The notes below the pieces were generated by a model that was given only the letters and a program-made list of their open reading frames with translations, did no database searches and was not told the origin of the DNA. Made by a program: the position numbers and the translations under genes. Source: Tetracentron sinense (Eukaryota > Streptophyta > Magnoliopsida > Trochodendrales > Trochodendraceae). Taken from it: 64,000 bases of DNA. Position 1 is the stretch's first letter. Each line of letters opens with the position of its first letter. Where the stretch lies: the NCBI GenBank assembly GCA_015143295.1, contig CM026557.1, positions 22,849,760 to 22,913,759 on the forward strand, in the 5' to 3' direction. Below, one piece after another: positions 22,690 through 33,990 of this stretch.

Positions 22690-22885
22690 TAACAAATAAA
22701 GTAGGATAGTAAAGTGTAATGAGCGTATCTCATTACAATGTGATTTGAATTTGAATTAATTAGATTAGGTAAAATTAGATTTGATTTGATTAAGGTTTCT
22801 TTTTATATTAGGAATTCTGAATTATCTATTTAAACCCTCTTTGGGTTCTTCTAAACCATCTAAGTCTCTCAATAATATTGATTCA
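22690..22885 (+). repeat. short LTR-like copy
   Basis: GTGTAATGAG...ATCTCATTAC, TAGATTTGATTTGATTA, and a tail TCTCTCAATAATATTGATTCA resemble the short LTRs at 34194-34382 and 61482-61717 (shared GTGATGTAAT...GAGAT and ATTCAATA...TCA words). Diverged; limits approximate. Confidence 0.35.
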
Positions 22886-22961
22886 GTTTCGACTTCCTAA
22901 CGAGGGGCATACCTTCACCATGCTAATATTTCCCCAGGGCCTTGTCAAATCCAAGGAGAGC

Positions 22962-23030
22962 ATGCTCAAGGTCGAAAAGGAATCATACCTAGCATGCTCA
23001 AGGTCGAAAAGGAATCATACCTAACCAAAG
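22962..23030. repeat. tandem duplication of ~33 bp
   Basis: AGCATGCTCAAGGTCGAAAA plus GGAATCATACCT appears twice in direct succession. Noncoding; lies 3' of the secreted-peptide gene. Confidence 0.85.
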
Positions 23031-23118
23031 GTATGTCTCTTAATTGACTTAGATGGGGATAAGACACTCATGAAGACGATAAACATCGTGTAATAGAGAG
23101 AGAGAGAGAGAGAGAAAC

Positions 23119-23367
23119 CTGAGGCATCAATTCTTGGGCTGACGGGTATGCATTAATTGACTTAAAGCTCCCTGCAAACCAGAGAATGTTCCAGAAATCA
23201 GTATAAAGAAAATTCATGGAGCAGAACCAGGCCCCAAGGAGTACATGCACGAAATCCATGAAAGAACCCCTAAAAATTATACTAGATAGAGGAACTGCAC
23301 CAGAAGATAGAACATAGGAGAACCCCAGAAAGAGTATAAGCATTCGAATCAAAGGCTTCTCCTCCAT
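23119..23367 (-). CDS. possible small secreted peptide precursor (two exons seen, 3' end unclear)
   Basis: Exon 1 (23367-23283) starts with ATG and encodes MEEKPLIRMLILFLGFSYV followed by LSSGAVPLS, a convincing signal peptide with a basic start, hydrophobic core and SSG-A cleavage area. A GTATAA donor at 23282 and TTTGCAG acceptor at 23172 remove 111 bp, and exon 2 (23171-23119) adds RSFKSINAYPSAQELMPQ. The next bases, CAG-GTTTCTC(TC)n, look like a second donor, but I find no third exon before the repeats near 23030. Without splicing there, 13 more codons follow to a stop at 23068. A TATA box (TATATAAA at 23445-23438) sits about 70 bases upstream. Two further in-frame ATGs lie upstream (23376, 23394). 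Family not recognised; SSGAVPLSRS resembles starts of small plant secreted proteins. May be truncated. Confidence 0.5.
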
Positions 23368-23433
23368 ATTGATCATTCTTTTTTCTGTAAGCATATACAG
23401 ATCGATTGGATACCAGAGCTGGAGAAGGTTGGT

Positions 23434-23448
23434 GGTGTTTATATAGAG
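23434..23448 (-). promoter_or_regulatory. TATA box of the secreted-peptide gene
   Basis: The minus strand reads TCTATATAAACACCACC, a near-consensus plant TATA box. Transcription would start near 23410, giving a 40-50-base leader. Confidence 0.55.
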
Positions 23449-25288
23449 ATTAAAATATTACTAGAAGTCAACTTCCATTCATTTTAAGTTTGGTGAGTTC
23501 GCACTTTCCTAACTTTGTCTAATTTCGTTTCTTTATCTATGGGTATGCATAAGATTCTACTTTAACTATGGCTGAGGTGTGAGTTCACATCAGCCCTAGT
23601 TTAGATGGTTGAGGTGAATATCCGTTTGAGGAGGTCATAGGATCAAGCCTCAAGGAGGGAAAATGGGAAAATTTTTGCATTCCATTTGTTGTATATCAAC
23701 GTTCCAACAAAAATATTTGTATAAATGAAAAACCCTAGGTTTGGTAAATATGTTAAAAATGGGCAAATTTTAGCGGATGGGGTCGCTACAGTTGGTGGTG
23801 AACTCGCTTTTGGGGAAAAAAGGTATTAATAACTTATATGCCATGGAAATGCTACAATTCTAAAGACATGGTACTCATTGGCGAGCGTCTGGTATTATAA
23901 CCCTACAATGCCGTGTACAGAAAAAAGAAAGAAAGAAGACCAAAGAAATAACATTCAAGTAGATGTGTACTTGCATAAATGCATACAGACATCACAAACC
24001 TTATTATAATATCTTTCTATTTTGTACAGCACATTCAACTTATGATTATCGCATGTCACACTACTACATCCAAAAGATTTTGGCAGCTAGATTAGCCATA
24101 ATCTTTGTGTATGAATAGATAACAAATGTGTGATGCATAGGCAACGTTAGCTATGTATCACGGGCATAATCTTTTGGGCCTGACATTTTTTGCTAATATT
24201 TCTGTTGAGAGTGAATTTCGTAACCAACAGGTCTTCTTTTTTGGGCTGCTATTTTCATGCCACAATATTCCAAAAGGTAGGAATAATTTGTCTTTACACT
24301 ATAGCATTTAGTGAGGATAGAGAGATGAAAAAAAGAGATTGAGGATGAAGGTGGCACACACCATTAATTAGTTTAGTTCTGTATAGACCAAAGATCAGAT
24401 AGGTCCTACTCATTTAATCTAGGTCATACTCATTTAGGCTTTGGGCTCTGCACCATCCAAGAGGTCTTGTCCAATGATCGAATGAACTATACCCTCATGG
24501 AAGTGCCCAAGTAGTGACAGATCTTGGTTCAAATCTCTCATGGTAAAGGATGGCAAGCCTCAGAAACTTCTGTACAAATGGAAGAAAAAATGAAGGAACC
24601 AAGGCCATGCCAGTTACAGGGTGTAGATATCACAGTTAATTGATAAAATCTGATTAATTACAAATACCATGCATAAAAAGAAATTTTATAGAGATTACAA
24701 GATAAACTGATTGGGAAAACTTATTTCATAAGTCGATCTGATCTAATGTTAGTGAATACAACATGTCAGAAGTGAGACTTCACCATGTCTATATATTATC
24801 TTATTCCCAAAAGATGGGAGAGTGTATTTGGAGGAGAGTGGCGCTAGCACTCGCCATGTATATGTTATATATAGAGGCACCTATCTATATTTATGCAAAT
24901 TGTGAATAATGTAAAATTATTTTTAAGTAGAGTTTAGTACATGATATGCTTTAAGAGAGCATTTATTATTTTAGTTAGGGATGTTGGCATCTTAACAGGC
25001 AGCATTTGGTACAACTGTAGTTGTATGAAGGAGATGACATCCACCCATATAGACAAAAGGATAAACAACAAAGTGGTAATCAAAATTCTGAGCCCACCCC
25101 ATAAAGTGGCTTGTTTCAGTATCTTGAACTGGAAGCAATGGCATGGTGATGATTCCCCCCTTAAGGATGATATTGTACTTTTACTTTTAATCGCGAAAGA
25201 TGCGCTAGTGTGGGATTACAAATGCCCACATGAGCTTGTGGGGATTGGAACCCTGGTCTGTCCCATGGATATGTTTACGAAGAGTTCG
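23449..25288. other. noncoding intergenic sequence
   Basis: No recognised gene. The open frame from 24941 runs into the MITE at 25289 and has no conserved features. Two adjacent copies of TAGGTC(C/A)TACTCATTTA occur near 24400-24440. Confidence 0.35.
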
Positions 25289-25616
25289 AATCACAGCCAA
25301 TCACAATTGAATTCAAGGAGAATTCAATCGCTGCCACATGTCAACACATGTCCTCTTTAGTTTCTATTATCCTTGGTTAAGATTCTCTAACTCTTAGTGT
25401 TCAATAATCTAACCTTAGTTTTTTGAAAAAATATTAACCTTAAGAGTTAAAAATTCTTAACTAGAGTTAAATATTTTTTCAAAAAACTAATGTTAGATTA
25501 TTGAATATTAAGGGTTAGAGAATCTTAACCATGGTTAATAGGAGTTATTAGGGACATGTGTTGACCTGTGGGAGCGATTGAACTCTCCCTGAAGTCAATT
25601 GCGATTGGCTGTGATT
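25289..25616. mobile_element. hairpin MITE (328 bp)
   Basis: The left arm begins AATCACAGCCAATCACAATT and the right arm ends GCGATTGGCTGTGATT. Inside, GAGAATTCAATCGCT / AGCGATTGAACTCTC, CAACACATGTCC / GGACATGTGTTG and GGTTAAGATTCTCTAAC / GTTAGAGAATCTTAACC pair. It overlaps the end of a chance open frame. Same inner core as the MITEs at 16660 and 22202; the core words include the palindrome TTAACCATGGTTAA. Confidence 0.78.
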
Positions 25617-26604
25617 TGATCTCATATACGAAAGGCCACTCGCTCGCTCTTGCAGTAACTCGTTTAATGGTTACTATCTGTTGTCTTGTTCCCTGTCTGT
25701 ATATTCATATATTGAATTCTTGGAAATGAAGGTTATATTTGTTTGATATTGTGGGGCACTTGTTGTGAGCGCGAGATTTTACCGTCTTTCCTTCCGGGTC
25801 GGGCCTTGCGGAGGAACGATATGGATATGGATAGCAATCTACGGTCTTGGTCGGAGTCTAGGTAAACGATTCATTTAAGCTTCGAGGAAGGTGTTAGGCA
25901 CCTCGAGACCCCCATTTTATAATGGTTACCTACTCCCTAGGTGTAAGTCAAACAAGGTAAATTCAATAAAAATGATTAAGTGTTAAGAATGTACTAACCC
26001 AAGAAGGAGAAAATTCTATACTAGGGGTCGAACTCGAGTTGGGTTGCCAAAATACTCGACAGAGCAGGATCAGCCGAGTGTAGTTCGTGTAGAGACCCGA
26101 ATCTTTTTCATGCTTTTTATGCAAGTATTAAAGATATTTTAGTCTTTTATCATTTTTTTAATACGTGTGTATTTATATATAATTAGTGTGGTGTGATTTA
26201 TGCTTAATCAAAATTATAAAGAGAGGGAGGCCTTAACACACCCTGAACTTTAGGAAGCTCTAGTTTTGTCACTATTTATCGGAATTTAGTGATTCTTGAA
26301 CCATTAGAAATGTATTAGAACCCTCTTTGAGGTTGATGTTTAATGTTTTTCCAGATTTTTAGTCAAAGCTAAGTCAAAAGTAGGTTTTCCAATGTTTTAT
26401 CTGTTGAAATTGCAGACTAGTCAGTTTGGAGTCAATTTAGACTTTTTAAAACTCACAATTAGTATTTTTATAAAGCATCAAAGTTATTCCCCTTTGAAAG
26501 ACAATTCCAACGCAAGTTGAATCGTCAAAATTTGATGAGCGAGTCAAAAGTTATGATCAAAATACCAAAGCGGGGTAAAATCTGTTAGAATCCGGGGGGA
26601 GCTG

Positions 26605-26750
26605 TGATCCGCATATCAAGTGCGATCAATCGCACTTGAGTGCGATCAATCACACAGAAACTGCGATCAATCACATACAGGTGAGTTGTTTTGAGTCCTT
26701 TTGGGTCTAAGTGCGATCAATCACACCTATAGTGCGATCAATCGTACTCG
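26605..26750. repeat. palindromic word array GTGCGATCAATCGCAC
   Basis: About six copies of (A)GTGCGATCAATC(G/A)CAC, each an inverted repeat of GTGCGAT/ATCGCAC type. They follow directly after the conserved GTCAAAAGTTATG block of the solo LTR. Spacing is irregular (17-45 bp). Confidence 0.85.
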
Positions 26751-27689
26751 CGCCCAGTTTTTCTCTCAAAACAGTGTTTTTGGGGGTTTTTATCTATTGA
26801 GGCTATAAATAGGGACCCTATTTCGAGGTTTTTGGGGTTCTAAACCTTTTCTAACCTAATTTAGCAAAGGAAGAGTAAGAACTTAGGGTTCTAAGAGAGT
26901 TTTGGCTTGGAGAAGAAGAGTTTTGCTTAAAGAGGAAGGAGCTTGGAGATCTTCCTCAAAGCTTCTTGGGAGCGATTTGGATCCAAGGGAAGGATCCCTA
27001 AGGTAGATATACTATCCAAATCAACTCTATTATAATGTTTTGTGAATGTTAATATGATAGAAATAGAGATTAGATATATTTTTGCCCAATTTTGTATGAA
27101 GTAAGCTATTATGGATAGAAATATGGTTTAATAATGTGGATGAAATGTATAGATAGAGTATGGTGAGATTGTAGAATATGGAATATGAAATATGGATTAT
27201 GGTTTATTTGTATGGAAATTGATTTGTGAATATGAATTGGAATTCTATGAACTATTATGGATGAAATATATGAAGGATAGGAATTACTATGGAGGATGGG
27301 ATGATTGTATGGATGTGGATTGTGTTGGGTTGTATGGATAGATTATGGAATGGTGAAATATAGGAAATGAGAAAGGGCAATGTATTCATAAAGTATGTAC
27401 CTAAGGTGTTTGTGGAAATGCTTGAGTTGATAAGTATAAATAAGACTCTATGGAATGGTTGTAAATTAATTATGAATTATACTAAGAGTCATGATAAGGT
27501 ATTAATATGTGAATGTTTGTTAAGTTATGCTTAATTATTTTGCATGGTAATTGATATTCAGGTAAGCCATTACTTAGAGGAAAATCTTTCAAACCGAGAA
27601 TTCTCTAACTATTTGGTATGAGACAGTATAGTGGAGTTTCCATGGTGGGAGATTAGAATCTAAGCGTTTGACCAACTCGAATGTTAATT

Positions 27690-28010
27690 ACGACACTCGC
27701 ACGTGTATGTTAAGATAAGAGTCTCACAAGTCACACATGTGGACCACAAGCATAAGCATTGCATACGCCAGAAGTTCCGAATAAGCCCAATGAGGGATTT
27801 GAATAAGTGCATGTTCTGAATAAGCTGCTCAAGACTCATAAACATAAGCATTGATATACCTGTCATTCTGAATAAACCCAATGAGAGATCTGAATAAGCG
27901 TATGATCTGAATAAGTGCATAAGCATAAGCATCTCACAAGCACGTGGTCTCATAAGCATAAGCATCTCATAAGTATGTTGTCTTCTAAGTCTAAGGTTCT
28001 CACAAGTACA
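27690..28010. repeat. imperfect tandem repeats (CATAAGCAT / GAATAAGC words)
   Basis: Repeated words ACAAGCATAAGCAT, TCTGAATAA(G/A)C and CCAATGAG(G/A)GAT(T/C)TGAATAAG occupy this part of the solo LTR. The same depth in the sister LTRs carries other repeats (4551-4650; 59261-59608). Confidence 0.65.
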
Positions 28011-29060
28011 TGAGTCAAGGTGATGATATGATGTATATGAGTATATGTTCTTCCGCACTCTGATTATCTTATTATGCTATTGGATATGGTTCTAACTAAG
28101 TGCAAGTATACTATGTTGTTGGTTGAATTTTATATACACCGAGTACTTTTGTACTCAGCCAGATTTTTGTCTTGGTAGATTTAGAGCAGGAGCACACGGC
28201 GGAGCTGTGGATTGAAGAGGCTTACGTTGAAGAAGGAGGAGAAGGTAAACCTTCCGAGGAGAGAGCCAGGGGCTTTGATAGTTGCCCCTATTAGTTCATG
28301 TTTTTTTTTGGTTAAGAGATTTAAATAGACTTTTAAATGATGTTATTTATCAGACTTACTTTACAGTTGAGTATTAGACTATTTGTTTATTGTGGGTGGT
28401 TATGTTAAGCATAGACTTGAGCATGATGACTTGGTTTTATATATATCGAAATTTTATTACTCTTATTTTTGGAGACTCGTGTAGTATGCCTTGTATGTCA
28501 TGGATTTAAGCAGGTTTAAGAAATGTGACGATTCCAAAATCCTATTTTGGTCAAGGTAGGATTTTGAAGTCGTTACAGTTCGAGCGTCATGTTATACTCT
28601 TACCGGAGTTAGCAGGGTGTGTGTGTGTGCACCGGAGTGGCAAGGGGAATTAGCCGGAAGTGGCTACGGGAGATTAGCTGAGGAGGCTAAGGGTGCACCA
28701 AAGTGGCTAAGGGTTGAGCTAACCATGGTTAAAGACATTAACCAAGGTTAAGGGAGTGCACCGGAGTGGCTAAGTATGGATTTTTGGTCTTTTTTTATTA
28801 TTTTGTATTGTTTTTGGAGTTTTTACCAATGTCGATTAGTCACCTAAGGTCGAGGTTAATTAACTAGGGTTAAGTTTAACCCTAGTTAAGGTCTGAGGTT
28901 ATGTCAGAGTCTGAATGGGGGCCCAAGGTTAATTGCAAGGCTTAGAATGACCTCTTACAAGGTCTGGGCCCAGAGGCAGGCCACTGTTTGCAGAGTCTGA
29001 AATTGGCGGTAATCTCAGTATAACCAATTCCATTTCTTCATAGAATAGAGGCCAACACCT

Positions 29061-29982
29061 TAGTAAGATTATTTGGGTAAAAGCACAAATAGGGCTGGAG
29101 TATGAATATAATAAAATAGACCTAATTTCTCACTTTTTGAAAACCTAAACTAAGAGTGCTCTTGGATGCTAGGGTTGAGAACTATTGTTCAAGCTTGAAG
29201 TGCGAAATTTGGAGTTCGAGGATCAAGTTTCTCACAAAGGGAAGGTCGATATTGTGAAGCAAATCCATTTGGGTGGTCTTCCTCTTCTTGAAACCCTAAA
29301 TCTTTAGGGTTGAGGCAAGTAAACACACTTTCGAGCTTCAAATTCATAGTAGGAGTGTTTTTAATGACACTTTCAGTGTAATAAATGCTTAGAATCAATC
29401 TAGGAAGAAATTGAGTCGATTTTGGGGGCTTTGGGTGAACATGGGGTTTCTCCCCAAAATTTGTTCGTAGACCATTCGAACGGTCTGGAATGCTGTTGGT
29501 CACTGTTGAACACTGTCGGATTTGAAAAAATCAAGAATCTCAAACTCTTTGAACGATCATACGACTATTGGAATGGTTATGCACACTGTAACGCTTTTAT
29601 GTTCCAAAATTGTCAACCGTTCAAACGAAGTAGTGACCGTTCGAACAACCATGGGTCCGTTTGAACGATCCTGTCTGTAAAGATCATGTTTTAGTGTTGG
29701 CTTATTCTGGTGTCAAAGCAAGTAAGTCTAATGTATCTTGTGCCATTGCCTTCAAGCATCCACGATAAGTGAAGATAAAAAGACTGAAGAAGATTGGTTG
29801 AAGACTCGGTTGAAGCCATTCCGACCATATCCTTCGTTTCACTCATAGGATGGTAGTGACCTAGATACCATGTTACCTTAGGTGAGATTTGACTTAGAAT
29901 AATCATACTATGATACCTTAGGTGGAAATTGACTTAAAATAATCATATGGACCTTAGGTGATTAAATATGTAGCCCAAAAAG
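29061..29982. other. noncoding, possible LTR remnant with GTTCGAAC words
   Basis: Between 29470 and 29670 there are about six half or full palindromes of the type CGTTCGAACGGTC / CGTTCAAACG. At 29870-29960 a ~45-bp unit containing ACCTTAGGTG-GA-ATTGACTTA-AATAATCATA is repeated twice plus a part. No gene. Confidence 0.45.
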
Positions 29983-31030
29983 TGTTAGAGGTTCTTAAAG
30001 TTCTTAAAAAACCAAGGTTTCTTGTAAGAGGCATATCTCTCAAATCGTAGCTCCAATTTTGCTTCATAATATATCAAATCGACCGCGTCGAAAAGATCTA
30101 CAACTTTTGTGAAGGAAACAAGAGCTACAAATGAGTTTTTATATCTTGGTCGACCGAAACAGTATTGGGTCGACCTGGACCTTAACAAAAAATGTATGGA
30201 AAAATGGTCCAGAGAAAAAATAAATGTTCGGTCGACCCAAATGTGAAGTTGGGTCAACCCAAATGTGAAGTTGGGTCGACCCAAGTGCCACTTTGGGTCA
30301 ACCCAAACCCCTTTGGGTCGACCCAATGCTTAAAAAACTTCTAAAATTGATTTTAGCAACTTCTATATGCTTGTTTTGGTTTCTCTATTTAATAAGAACT
30401 ATTCTAGTCCGTGCATAGAGACTTTAGGAGAGTATTGAAAGGGTATTGGGCTATCTCTAGAGTTCATAGAAACTCCAAATTTAATTTCTCTCTCTTCCTT
30501 GATTAGTTTCTCTTTCATCCTAGAGTTTGTAACCCATTGTTCCATTCTTTCTTGCTTGGACTTTCCCATTGATGGAATCCATCTAGGATTTGATATTATT
30601 CAAACCATCAACCCGTTCTGGAAAGAACAAATTGGCCGGAGAGTTCCGAAGCCTTTACGAAGGAGATCGATCCAAGGAGGATCGTGGTTGTATGATTTGG
30701 TCGGTGGAATCTAAAGCCGTTATTGACGAAGATCGATCGTGGAGATCGTGGTTGTCGAGACACAAAGAGAAGAACATGCTGCGGTAGATTGCGGCTTGCG
30801 AGATCATGATGGCTTTCGGAGGCATGGAGGACTGAATATTGATGATCGTAGTGTCGAGTCCGGTTGAGTACAGTTCGAGTCTTGTAAGTATTTGTTTATT
30901 TGTCTTAGTGATATCTCATTACTGGACTAGGTCCCGTGGTTTTTCCCGGAAAGGTTTCCACGTAAAAATTGCTTGTGTTTTGGTTTGCTTGTTTCCCTTA
31001 TTCTGCACTTTAAGTTCATCATCCCTTAAT
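29983..31030 (+). repeat. probable Ty1/copia-type LTR remnant
   Basis: Begins TGTTAGAGGTTCTTAAAG and contains GGACTAGGTCCCGTGGTTTT followed by TTCCACGTAAAAATTG, a pairing familiar from the 3' part of plant copia LTRs (from memory). An array of GGGTCGACCC words lies at 30145-30325. No coding potential. The 3' limit and target duplication were not found. Confidence 0.4.
30145..30325. repeat. palindromic word array GGGTCGACCC
   Basis: At least seven copies of (G/T)GGTC(G/A)ACC(C/G) alternate with AAATGTGAAGTT or AAGTGCCACTT spacers. Each word is its own inverse. Confidence 0.88.
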
Positions 31031-31188
31031 TAATAAAGTGATTGCATAATCTTAAAAATGGTAGATAGACTTGTAGGGAGACCAAACCATCCACTTGAAG
31101 TTGTGAGTTCTTAACTCAGACATTAGATTTGAGGTTCATCGGATTTTTTCACTGTCTATTTTAGACCACAACCTAGAAATCAAGCATG
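31031..31188. other. noncoding flank of family C copy 2
   Basis: Sequence is continuous with 34092 onward once the solo LTR at 31194-34086 and one TTTAG copy are removed. Nothing recognised in it. Confidence 0.35.
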
Positions 31189-31634
31189 TTTAGTGTGAAC
31201 AAGGATTTCGGTCCCCGCCTACAAGGGGGTGTGCTTGGCGATGTGGTCAATTGGTTTTATGTTTAGAGTCGCCACTTATTTATTTGGTAGAGATAAGTCC
31301 CATTGTCATGGATAAGGTCTTGGTTTGCTTAGAGTTCTGGGTAAGAGGTTCTGTTAAGTCCGGGGAAGGTGTTAGGCACCCCGGCACTTCCGTTTTGCAA
31401 CGGTTCCTTACTTACTAGGTTTAAGCCAATTAAAATCAAGTTGTTAATCAAATGCCATTGATTTAGTATATACTAACCCAAGAAAGGAAGAGCTAAACTA
31501 GGGTCGCGCCTGAGTTGGGCTGCCTATGTACTCACATTGGGGTGAGATCAGACCGAGCATAGTTTTGGCACATGAGTCCGTGCCGAGGCTAAGAAGTGTG
31601 TTGTGTGTGCATCAAGGATGACTTAGGGTCTAGT

Positions 31635-31950
31635 GCGGTAGACTAGGGTTGAGTTGACCGGGTTGGTCAAGTGCTTGGTTTGATTGGGCCCGGTAGGGCA
31701 AAGTTGAAGTGCGGTAGACTTAGGCCCGGTAGGCCGAGATGAAGTCCGGTAGACGAGGGTTTGGCCCGGTAGGCTAAGATGGGGTCTGGTGGGTCAAGAG
31801 TAAGCTCGGTAGGCTTAGGATTTAGTCCGGTAGACTATGGTTGGACCCGGCAGGCCAAGGGTAAGCCCGGTAGGCTTAGGGTTCGGTCCGGTAGGCCTAA
31901 GTTCAGCCCTGTAGGCTAAATTGGGCCCGGTAGGCCAAGGGTTGAAGGTC
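31635..31950. repeat. degenerate array GGCCCGGTAGGC(T/C)AAG
   Basis: About fourteen copies of a 20-26-bp unit with CCCGGTAGGC or TCCGGTAGAC. The same array appears inverted in copy 3 near 41700-41830. Part of the family C LTR. Confidence 0.8.
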
Positions 31951-33699
31951 CAAGTTTGAATTATGGTCATTGAATTTGATTTGATGATTTTTAGGGATTT
32001 TTCTTAAAATTTCTCAAGTTAAGGGGGCCAACCATAGTTAATACATAAGTTTTAACCATGGTTAGTCCGGATAACCGAGGTTGGGCAAGTTTGAACATTT
32101 TATTGCCCTTCTTGCATTTTTTAAGGTTTTTGGGAATTAACCAAGATTTAAATGGGCTTAACCATGGTTAAACCAAATCTTAATCATAGTTAAGCTCATC
32201 TAACTATGGTTAGGCAAGAGCATGATGTTTTCTATCACTTTAGAATTTTTTAGAATTTTAGGGATTTTTCCAAGTTGATTTGGTGAGTTAATCATGGTTA
32301 ATTCTTGATCATGATTGAGTTAACCATGGTTAAGGCAAGATGAGGCTTGGTCAGGGTTGGGGTAGATCCCAGGGGTCAAGGCAAGTCCAGAGAAAGGGCC
32401 CCATGGGCTGTGGGCCCACTGTATAGGCCCAAAAAAATGCTCAAATACAAGCTGTCGGTGAAGGGATCATCGATAGAAAATGTGATTTTTTGGCTATTTT
32501 GTAGGACCATAACTCTAGTTAGGGGCTTGGTTAGGGGGTGTGCAACCCATGGATTTAAAGTCCAGGATGAGGGGGACAATTTGGCCCTGCAGTGGGCCCC
32601 AGGGGATGCCTGTAGTGGGCTCCACAGTGTGCCAAAGTGGCACTGTCCAGCTTTCACATAAAATAATGAATATCGGTAATTCGATTACCAACATTAAGAG
32701 CAGTTTGTGATTTTTTCCCTTTTAACCCTAGTTAAGCTTAACTAGGGTTCATGGGGTCTTCAAGAGAAGTGTTGGGGAGATCCAGGGGATCAACCCTAGC
32801 CCTTGGTTGGGCCCTGGGGAGGTTCAGGTGGGGCCTACGATGGCCACAAAGTCAAGCTGCAGGTGTGTAGGTACTGAGTTTACCGACACCTTGAATATTT
32901 TTCAAAAAATAAGAAACAGCTTGTGGGTTGCTATGGGGATGAACCAGGGGTTCCCTCATGACTTGAGGGACCCCTAGATCCTTCTGGAGCTACTGGTGGT
33001 GGTGTTCTACCCTTAGGGGGTTCCCCACACCTATGGTGAAGGCGGGGGAGCCCCTTTAGTGAGTTTTTCTGTAAAACCAAGGAATTTAGTCTCCTAGAAG
33101 GACTAGGGGCTCACATGAGGGTTCAAAATAAATGAAAATAGGGGTAGGGGGAAGTCCTACCCTGCTGCCTTATGCTAGAGTTGGTGGGGGCGCTGGGCGG
33201 TGCTGCTCGCGGTGGTGGAGCCTGGTGGTGCTGCTGCGAGCGAAGGGAGGCTTTTGGGGTGCTGGTACGAGCTCCACAGAGAGGCTAGAGGCCCGAGGAA
33301 GGGCTTTGACTAGAGCAGGGGTTCGGGTAGGAGCTGAGAAGTGGGTTTCAGGTGAGGGGATGCACTGTCATTTATAGGAGAGCCAAGGGGGACACTCTTG
33401 GGATTAGGACGAAGGTAGGAGAGGCTCTCATGAGGTGGAGTGGTCCTTTGCAACAGGAGGTGGTGGTGCAGGTGTGCACTGTGCGTGCAGGGAGGTGGCG
33501 TGTTGTAAAACTGAGAAACCAGGGTGTCGGTAATAGCATTACCGACACCTCCTATGTTTTGAAAACTCTGGGTGTCGGTGATCCCATTACCGACACCAGA
33601 GGTTCTTATCCACTAGGCCTTCGGCCTAGGCATGCACGTGTGCTAAGGGTTGGTTTTTTTGAATTTTTGGGCCCTTGCTTGGGCCCAAACCGAGATCCA

Positions 33700-33990
33700 A
33701 GGTTTTTGAGGTCCTAGGGTTTAAGCCCTAAGGGCCTAGGGCTTACTAGGGCTTGGAATTGGTGTTTTAGGCCTTAAGGGCCTAGGGTTTGATCCTAGAC
33801 TAGGGTTTGCTAGGGTTTTGACTAGGCTAGGCTAGGCTAGGGCTAGGCTTAGGTTTAGGCTAGGGCTAGGCTAGGACTAGGCTTTAGGGTTACTCCTAGG
33901 GTTAGGTTCTAGGGTTTGGATAGGGCTTAACTAGGGTTAAAACCTAGGGTTAGGCTAGGGTTACACCTAGGGTTTGCCTGGGGTTTGCCT
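33700..33990. repeat. telomere-like CCTAGGGTT-rich block
   Basis: Dense but irregular TAGGGTT, CTAGGGCTAGG and TTAGGCTAGG words with no exact TTTAGGG register. The matching position of copy 3 (37340-37620, inverted) has AACCCTA words. Part of the LTR end, not a telomere. Confidence 0.7.

Larger units (their letters stand above)
26088..28577 (+). mobile_element. solo LTR of the gypsy family of 1-5986 (2490 bp), TSD GTTCG
   Basis: Starts TGTAGAGACCCGAATC, ends TTTTGAAGTCGTTACA, and is flanked by perfect 5-bp repeats GTTCG (26083-26087, 28578-28582). No internal domain or primer site, so it is the product of LTR-LTR recombination. It shares with 57890-60321 the block AATCGTCAAAATTTGATGAG-CGAGTCAAAAG (here 26520-26555). 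TATA box GCTATAAATAGGG near 26802. The frame at 27684-28058 is part of an imperfect repeat, not a gene. Confidence 0.88.
25764..29060 (-). repeat. family C LTR copy 1, partial, split by a solo LTR
   Basis: Starts TGTGAGCGCGAGATTTTACC and carries GAAGGTGTTAGGCACCTCG, ACTAACCCAAGAA and GGGTCG...GAGTTGGG, the landmark words of the family C solo LTR at 31194. At 26083 it is interrupted by another solo LTR (26088-28577) and resumes at 28583 with CACCGGAGTGGCTAAGG repeats and a GTAATCTCAGTATAAC word near 29015. The rest of the LTR (telomere-like tail, TGTAAGCAC end) is missing. The right limit is approximate. Confidence 0.65.

Noticed and set aside
24941-25360. 139-codon plus-strand frame as a gene
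   Set aside because: Its last third is MITE sequence and the rest has no recognisable domain or splice structure.
33132-33717. Two overlapping plus-strand frames as host genes
   Set aside because: Both are inside the family C solo LTR, spanning its promoter and leader; no conserved motif.
33700-33990. Interstitial telomere
   Set aside because: CCTAGGG words are irregular, lack the exact TTTAGGG register and recur at the same place in another copy of the LTR.
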